This document shows positions 58,957-64,000 of a stretch of 64,000 bases of DNA, piece after piece (position 1 is the first letter of the stretch; every line of letters starts with the position of its first letter). Below the pieces are notes generated by a model. The model was given only the letters and a program-made list of their open reading frames with translations. It was not told the origin of the DNA and did no database searches. Source of the DNA: CAZJAT01 sp964544145 (GTDB taxonomy: Bacteria; Hydrothermota; 32-111); the NCBI GenBank assembly GCA_964544145.1, contig CAZJAT010000007.1, forward strand, positions 12,224-76,223, in the 5' to 3' direction. The position numbers and the translations under genes are program-made.

Positions 58957-61900
58957 TATTCCTCCTTTATTTCACTTAATATTTTTTCAACATCGTCTAT
59001 TCCCTCTCTGTCATTGTTGAATCTGAATGCATTGAGCGCTCTGCTGAGCATAATATTTGCTTCATCATAGCGCCCTTGTCTTATCAGCAATTTTGAGTAT
59101 ATCTCCGCTGTTATTCCTATATCTATATGTTCTTCTCCTCCAATATTTCTGAAAATACTTATTGCCCTTTTCAAATACTCTTCTGCATCAGCATATTGTT
59201 CCTCATCAATTAGGCAATGGGCCACTTCTCTTAATGACAGTCCCGTATCATAGTGTTTATCTCCCAGTGCATTTATCCTTATATTCAGCGCTTTCTGATG
59301 ATATTTCTTTGCCAATACATGTTTCCCGAGACTATGATTCAATTTTCCCAGATTATTGTAGGATAATGCTACATTGGGATGTTCATCTCCATATATTTCC
59401 CTGAATAATTCAAGGGATTTACTTATATACTCTTTGGCTTTTTTCAAATCACCCGTCTTATTGTACAATCCACCAATATTACTTATCGTGAGGGCTGTTG
59501 ATGGGTGTTTTTCCGAATAGAGTTTATCAAATATTGCCAATGAAGATTTCAGTGCATCTATAGCTTTATCATAATCATGGAGGTAGAAATATGTTACTCC
59601 AATATTATTGTAACCTATACCGGTTTTATGATGTTCATGCCCTATTGTATTTTCGAGAATTTCTATCGACTGTCTCAGGTATTCCAATGATTCACTGTAT
59701 TTTGACATTTGGAGGAACAGTGTTCCCAGGGAATTGTACGAGTCTGCAATATCCTCATTGTTCATCTCGGACAGCGCTTTACGTATTTTGAGGGCTTTTA
59801 CAATATTCCTGTATGCATACTTGTATTTTCCCCAGCTCCAATAAACCATTCCTATATCATTATATGTTGCCGCAGTTTCCTTATGATACAGACCTCTCAT
59901 TGATATGCACTTGGCCATTGCTTTTCTGTGAAAATTGAGGGCCTTGTTATATTGCCCGAGATTCCAGTAACATGCTCCCAATACATTAAGAGCATCTTCT
60001 CTGTCCTGGCCTCCCTTCCTTTTGCCTTTAAGTAATTCTGCAGCTCTGTTCAAGGGTTTCAATGCATCCCTGTATCTACCTGTTTCCTTGACAGACATGC
60101 CGTAATTGAGATAGGCTTTACCTAGGCGTAAATCGCCTTTTTCAAAATGCTTTTTTGCAATGATTATACATTTATGATAATACTTTATTGCCTCTTCATA
60201 ATTATACAGTAATTCATAGTAATCACCTGCTTTTTCATAGTATATGTATGATTCATCATATTTTGATGATTGTTCAAAATGGTAGGCAATATCAGGATTC
60301 ATTCTCTTATCATCACCTGATATATCAATAATTATTTGCGCTGCCCGATAATGCAAATTTCTTAAATCCTTCTTCAGCATCATACTGTATGCTGTTTCTC
60401 TCAGCAATATATGGGTAAAAAGATATTTTAGTTCACTGCTTATCTGCCATATATTCCTAGATATGCCATCATCCATACTGATATCTATCTCATTATTCGT
60501 GATATTGTATATGCCGATTAGCATTTGTTTCACATAATCACTTCTGAATTCTGAACCAAGTACTGAAGCTGCAAATACAGCTCTTTTAAGTCTTGTACTG
60601 AGACTGTCTATCCTTGAGGAAATAACTGTGCCCAGTTTCAGTGATATACCTTTCACATTATCTTTTATACTGAACATATCTCTGCGTCTGATCAGCATAT
60701 TGTTCTCATTGAGATACTTGACAAATTGCTCTGTATAGAAGGGATTGCCTCCACTCTTTTTGTGTATGAATTGACTAAATTCTTCAGATATACACCCGCT
60801 TAATATACTTTCGGACATGAATTGAGTATTCTCTTCAGTCATTGCATTCAGTTCAATAATATGCTGCGGGCAAGCGAATGCTTCCAGCATAGATTTTTGT
60901 TCTGTTCTGCATCCAATAACAAGACAAACAGATATAGCTGATTCATTCATGATATAATGCATAAATTTCTCTGTATCACTGTCAATCCACTGGAAATCAT
61001 CAATAAATATTATAGGTATAGAGCCACTGCTCATGCATTCTATAAACAGAACAATGGACTGATGTATCATCTGCTCTATCTCACTGGAATCAAGCTTCTC
61101 ATAAATGCTGTCCTCCCAGAAAATACCCAGCAATGCAGCAAGTATGGATTCATATCTCTCTGCATCCCCCTGTCTGTGTTTGAGCAAATTTCTAATTAAC
61201 TCTCCGTATTGCTCTCTGAATTTATTCTTTTTTTCTTCCATATCATCGGGCAGTTCCAAAACTCTCTCCATCATGTCAATAACACTATTATAGCTCTTTT
61301 TAATAATATCCTCTGCCTTCATCCTTATTACAGGAATATCCCCATTTACAGACATAAGAACATGCTCAATTAATCGTGTCTTTCCCTGTCCCGGTTCTGA
61401 AATAACCGACACAAGCCCTGTTTCTTCTGTTTCCAATACTGAAGTGATTAGACGAAAAAGTTCGTTTTTTTCTTGTAACCGCCCTGTAAAATCTGTTTGT
61501 GTTTGCGATTTTATATATTTTTTTTCATCCCCTGCTATATACACTTTTTCACTGCTTCTCTTGCCTTTAAGCTTCTTGTTTCCTGCACATTCAAAGGCAT
61601 AATAGTTCTTCATCTGTTTATATACATTGCTATCGACAAGAATTTGCCCTTTTTTTGATAACCCCATAAGCCTGGCTGCAATATTCACTTTATCACCGAT
61701 TGCAGTATATGTGGCTCTTTTGCTGTCTCCTATCATTCCGGAATAGCATTTCCCGTATGAGATACCTGCTCTGATAATATTACCGAATTCGCTTCTGATA
61801 TCTGTCAAAAATCCGAGCGATCTTCTCACATTATTTTCATAGGAATGAGGCATACCGAAAAATATTACAGCTTTAGCTCCCTTATCTCCAAAATCAATAC

Positions 61901-62696
61901 TGCTGAGATACCCGCCCCATTGATGCAGGATCGTCAGTATGTGATCTATTGTAAGATTCATCATTCCATATTCATATTCAGGAAAGGAAAGAAAAATGGA
62001 AACAATATTCCTGAATTCTCCTGAATATTTCTCCGGTATCTTGTCCAAAGGGAAAAAATACTTTTCTGCTTCGTAATTATTTAAAAATCCCATACGCCTG
62101 CTGCATGTAATACGCTTGCTAATGGAATTAATAAGATACATATTATTTTTAAGGCTTCTGTATTTATATATATCTCTTTCAGGCATTTCACTGGTGTTTA
62201 AAATAATATCATTACTTTTTGCGTAGGATTCAGCTTTTGCAGCATTATCAATTGCATTACCTCTAAAATAATAAGCTTTATTGTCATGCCCGCATATTCC
62301 CCAATGTATCTCTCCCTCAGCAATACCAATTTTAGCTGCTGTTGAAAATACACCTATACTGGTTTCTATTTGAAGATTTTTTATGAATGAGAGTATTGAA
62401 AAACTGCATTGAATTACACTCTCTCTGTTACTTTGATGAAATACTGCAGTTACGGCGTCTCCTGCGAATTGCGCAATAAATCCATTATGTCTGTCGATGA
62501 TATCTATAACAGGTGAGAACAGTGCATTGAGAATATCTGATATAGCTTCAATTCCCTCATCATCATGCTTCATCAATGATTCTGTAATGGTTGTGAAACC
62601 CGAAATATCCAGAAACATAGCATATGCATCTTCAATTATGCCGGAAGATTTACCATGTTTTAGCTGACTTATTATATAATTAGGCAATAAACTCAT
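58956..62696 (-). CDS. Soluble-adenylyl-cyclase-like protein: two cyclase domains, AAA ATPase, TPR tail
   Basis: The 1246-residue protein begins with two class III nucleotide cyclase domains. The first (about 20-165) has both metal Asp residues (Asp30 in Phe-Leu-Asp-Ile-Ser-Gly-Phe and Asp80 in Ala-Gly-Asp-Ala), but the Arg of the Asn-x-x-x-Arg pair is Lys. The second (about 225-385) lacks the first Asp but has Lys275, Asn338 and Arg342. Walker A follows at 433-440 (Ser-Glu-Pro-Gly-Gln-Gly-Lys-Thr), then an ATPase region and about ten TPR units (about 810-1220). It is the plan of soluble adenylyl cyclase. cAMP versus cGMP is not provable. Confidence 0.87.
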   Translation of the reverse strand: MSLLPNYIISQLKHGKSSGIIEDAYAMFLDISGFTTITESLMKHDDEGIEAISDILNALFSPVIDIIDRHNGFIAQFAGDAVTAVFHQSNRESVIQCSFSILSFIKNLQIETSIGVFSTAAKIGIAEGEIHWGICGHDNKAYYFRGNAIDNAAKAESYAKSNDIILNTSEMPERDIYKYRSLKNNMYLINSISKRITCSRRMGFLNNYEAEKYFFPLDKIPEKYSGEFRNIVSIFLSFPEYEYGMMNLTIDHILTILHQWGGYLSSIDFGDKGAKAVIFFGMPHSYENNVRRSLGFLTDIRSEFGNIIRAGISYGKCYSGMIGDSKRATYTAIGDKVNIAARLMGLSKKGQILVDSNVYKQMKNYYAFECAGNKKLKGKRSSEKVYIAGDEKKYIKSQTQTDFTGRLQEKNELFRLITSVLETEETGLVSVISEPGQGKTRLIEHVLMSVNGDIPVIRMKAEDIIKKSYNSVIDMMERVLELPDDMEEKKNKFREQYGELIRNLLKHRQGDAERYESILAALLGIFWEDSIYEKLDSSEIEQMIHQSIVLFIECMSSGSIPIIFIDDFQWIDSDTEKFMHYIMNESAISVCLVIGCRTEQKSMLEAFACPQHIIELNAMTEENTQFMSESILSGCISEEFSQFIHKKSGGNPFYTEQFVKYLNENNMLIRRRDMFSIKDNVKGISLKLGTVISSRIDSLSTRLKRAVFAASVLGSEFRSDYVKQMLIGIYNITNNEIDISMDDGISRNIWQISSELKYLFTHILLRETAYSMMLKKDLRNLHYRAAQIIIDISGDDKRMNPDIAYHFEQSSKYDESYIYYEKAGDYYELLYNYEEAIKYYHKCIIIAKKHFEKGDLRLGKAYLNYGMSVKETGRYRDALKPLNRAAELLKGKRKGGQDREDALNVLGACYWNLGQYNKALNFHRKAMAKCISMRGLYHKETAATYNDIGMVYWSWGKYKYAYRNIVKALKIRKALSEMNNEDIADSYNSLGTLFLQMSKYSESLEYLRQSIEILENTIGHEHHKTGIGYNNIGVTYFYLHDYDKAIDALKSSLAIFDKLYSEKHPSTALTISNIGGLYNKTGDLKKAKEYISKSLELFREIYGDEHPNVALSYNNLGKLNHSLGKHVLAKKYHQKALNIRINALGDKHYDTGLSLREVAHCLIDEEQYADAEEYLKRAISIFRNIGGEEHIDIGITAEIYSKLLIRQGRYDEANIMLSRALNAFRFNNDREGIDDVEKILSEIKEE

Positions 62697-62703
62697 TATT
62701 AGT

Positions 62704-62731
62704 ATTGTAAACGATATGGAAAAAACTGCAA
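62704..62731 (-). promoter_or_regulatory. Candidate promoter of the sAC-like cyclase gene (leaderless)
   Basis: TTGCAG (62726-62731), 16-base spacer, TACAAT (62704-62709), then 7 bases to the ATG at 62696. No SD is present. Confidence 0.5.
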
Positions 62732-62737
62732 TATAAA

Positions 62738-63580
62738 TCAGAAATTAAGCAATCTCTTGCTTATCACACTTCCATTGCAGTGAATAACAATAAAATATAT
62801 GCCTGAACTTATATTGCCTGTTATTGGAAAATTATATATGCCGGGATCAACATATCCCCTGTTAAAATGCTCAACTATTCTTCCAGTTCTATCTGCAAGG
62901 AATACATCTATATATGAAAATGAACTTATTTCCAGTGAAAAAGATGAGTTTTTGCTGCTAATAATCTGCGGCAAACCTAATCTGTCTTTGTACTCATGCT
63001 CTGGTGCCTCATTATTCTCATTGATGAGCAATGACATACCGACTGGTCCCGAAACCCATGCCCTGATAATGGCATCTGCATTGTCTGTTCCGTCATTCAG
63101 CTCATTCCATATAATCCCGTCACCTGAAATATAACTATTGCCGCTTCCCATTGTGTCAGAGAGGAAATATGAGTTGTTCTTCTGTGTCTCCGTTAATATA
63201 ACAATCCAGAAATCACCCCAGGCAAGGGGAGAACCTGAAACAGTATGCATCTCTATAGATGCTGTTCCTCCAGTATTTACTGTTTCTGCTCCCCTGTATA
63301 CTGCAGAATCAATATCAGGAAAGCCGCCATTATCAAAGCATACTATTATTGAATCATTATATGCTTTGCCTGTTTTTGTCCATCTGCCCCATTCAATAGT
63401 GCGCAATGTGCATGTATCTGATGTATAATAATGCACGGCCCAGTATCTCACAGTTCCATTGTTCTGTTCATACCACATCCAGTAATTACCCGTTGAATCA
63501 TCCTGCATTAAATGATAATCAATGGCAAATACTGGTATTATTATTATACAGAAAATGATAAATATAATTAATTTTCTCAA
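62738..63580 (-). CDS. Small exported protein with T9SS-like C-terminal sorting domain
   Basis: The 280-residue protein starts with a signal peptide (1-19) at a TTG codon that has a GGAGG SD four bases upstream. Residues about 20-185 are beta-rich with Tyr/Trp patterns and no catalytic motif. The last 80 residues form a type-A-like sorting domain (Tyr-Ile-Asp-Val-Phe-Leu-Ala-Asp-Arg-Thr-Gly-Arg, Ile-Ser-Ser-Gly-Ile-Tyr-Phe-Ile-Val). It is probably a surface protein secreted by the same route as the two other CTD proteins in the window. Confidence 0.78.
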   Translation of the reverse strand: MRKLIIFIIFCIIIIPVFAIDYHLMQDDSTGNYWMWYEQNNGTVRYWAVHYYTSDTCTLRTIEWGRWTKTGKAYNDSIIVCFDNGGFPDIDSAVYRGAETVNTGGTASIEMHTVSGSPLAWGDFWIVILTETQKNNSYFLSDTMGSGNSYISGDGIIWNELNDGTDNADAIIRAWVSGPVGMSLLINENNEAPEHEYKDRLGLPQIISSKNSSFSLEISSFSYIDVFLADRTGRIVEHFNRGYVDPGIYNFPITGNISSGIYFIVIHCNGSVISKRLLNF

Positions 63581-63604
63581 AAATCCTCCTTCTTTCTCAT
63601 TATA

Positions 63605-63633
63605 ATAATAAATAAAAATGTCTTTTTTGTCAA
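63605..63633 (-). promoter_or_regulatory. Promoter of the small CTD protein gene
   Basis: TTGACA (63628-63633), 17-base spacer, TATTAT (63605-63610). The SD GGAGG at 63585-63589 precedes a TTG start by 4 bases. Confidence 0.65.
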
Positions 63634-63699
63634 CACTTTAATACCCATTGTCAAAACAGCGGTCCAATATTGAATAAAAAAATAAAAATACATCAACTA

Positions 63700-63727
63700 T
63701 TGCAATCATATGTTTTTTGAGTATTAT
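63700..63727 (+). promoter_or_regulatory. Candidate promoter of the hemolysin III gene (leaderless)
   Basis: TTGCAA (63700-63705), 16-base spacer, TATTAT (63722-63727), then 8 bases to the ATG at 63736. No SD is present. Confidence 0.5.
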
Positions 63728-63735
63728 TTTTCATT

Positions 63736-64000
63736 ATGACTAAAAGAGAATATTCTGTTGTTGAAGAAGTATTTCATGCCATAACACATGGAATAGGTGC
63801 ATTGTTATCTATTGCAGGTCTGGTTATTCTTATCATATTTGCCGCATTAAAGGGAAATGCATGGCATGTTGTCTCCTGTTCAATCTACGGAGGCACACTG
63901 GTCATACTCTATCTCAACTCAACCATGTATCATGCACTGGCAAAAACAAGAGCAGGCAATGTGTTTCAAATCCTGGATCATTCATCAATATATCTTCTTA
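63736..64000 (+). CDS. Hemolysin III/TrhA family membrane protein (partial)
   Basis: An open frame runs off the right edge (88 residues seen). It has the family start with Glu-Glu-Val-Phe-His-Ala-Ile-Thr-His-Gly-Ile-Gly-Ala, then hydrophobic helices, Thr-Met-Tyr-His-Ala and Leu-Asp-His-Ser-Ser-Ile-Tyr, all conserved in PAQR-type YqfA/TrhA proteins, which are involved in membrane lipid homeostasis. The start ATG follows a -10 box by 8 bases and has no SD. Confidence 0.88.
   Translation, partial: MTKREYSVVEEVFHAITHGIGALLSIAGLVILIIFAALKGNAWHVVSCSIYGGTLVILYLNSTMYHALAKTRAGNVFQILDHSSIYLL

Overview
The window is a gene-dense, AT-rich piece of a bacterial chromosome, with about 59 protein genes, one tRNA and no gap longer than 180 bases. 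It looks like a diderm from the FCB superphylum or a neighbouring uncultured lineage (Cloacimonadota, WOR-3/Stahlbacteria, Delongbacteria or Marinimicrobia would all fit). The evidence is envelope lipid transport (MlaEFD), a PorV/PorQ-type outer-membrane protein, a PorX-type response regulator with a PglZ domain, and three secreted proteins ending in type IX secretion (T9SS)-like C-terminal domains. I cannot name the species from the sequence.

Layout. (1) 1-2344, plus strand: the end of an unknown gene, then three coupled genes (a conserved unknown, a membrane-anchored SurA-N-like protein and a FemAB-like acyltransferase). (2) 2319-45404, minus strand: 47 genes over 43 kb with no visible terminator, divided by only three convincing promoters. 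The unit starting at 17936 holds a DJ-1-like gene, dtd, yicC, gmk, rpoZ, coaBC, udg, dnaB, mlaEFD, radA, recJ, pgeF, a Na/Pi transporter, hisC and ptb. The unit starting at 25279 holds a hypothetical gene, a HAD hydrolase, fbp, a PorV-like gene, scpA, a second RecJ-like gene, yidD and two tandem TPR/membrane paralogues. The unit starting at 45404 holds a diguanylate cyclase, a PorY-like kinase, porX, folB, folK, dNK, panC, a glmU-like gene, a LytR_C gene, rsfS, argS, purM, hsp20, lon, a LolA-like gene, dapA, the Memo/AMMECR1 pair, purD, a solute-binding protein and xerC. (3) 45585-58480, plus strand: a clostripain-like protease, a PpiD/SurA-like foldase, tRNA-Met, tyrS, a small exported protein, nadA, a DEAD-box helicase and a 1567-residue exported protein. 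(4) 58501-63580, minus strand: a zinc-ribbon membrane protein, a soluble-adenylyl-cyclase-like giant and a small T9SS-type cargo protein. (5) From 63736, plus strand: the start of a hemolysin III/TrhA gene.

How it fits together. Most genes are housekeeping: DNA replication and repair, nucleotide, folate and CoA synthesis, and translation. The accessory theme is the envelope and its signalling. The PorX/PorY-like pair is transcribed behind a GAF-GAF-GGDEF cyclase, T9SS-type cargo is encoded on both sides of the 45.4 kb divergent promoter region, and a second nucleotide-signalling protein lies at 59-62.7 kb.

Five promoters place the -10 box only 6-8 bases before the ATG, which predicts leaderless mRNAs. 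Other genes have ordinary Shine-Dalgarno (SD) leaders. The most interesting items are this promoter pattern, the cyclase-PorY-PorX unit, the exported YidD with its tandem partners, the sAC-like protein and the acidic insert in the PorV-like barrel. None is proven to be a new system from sequence alone.
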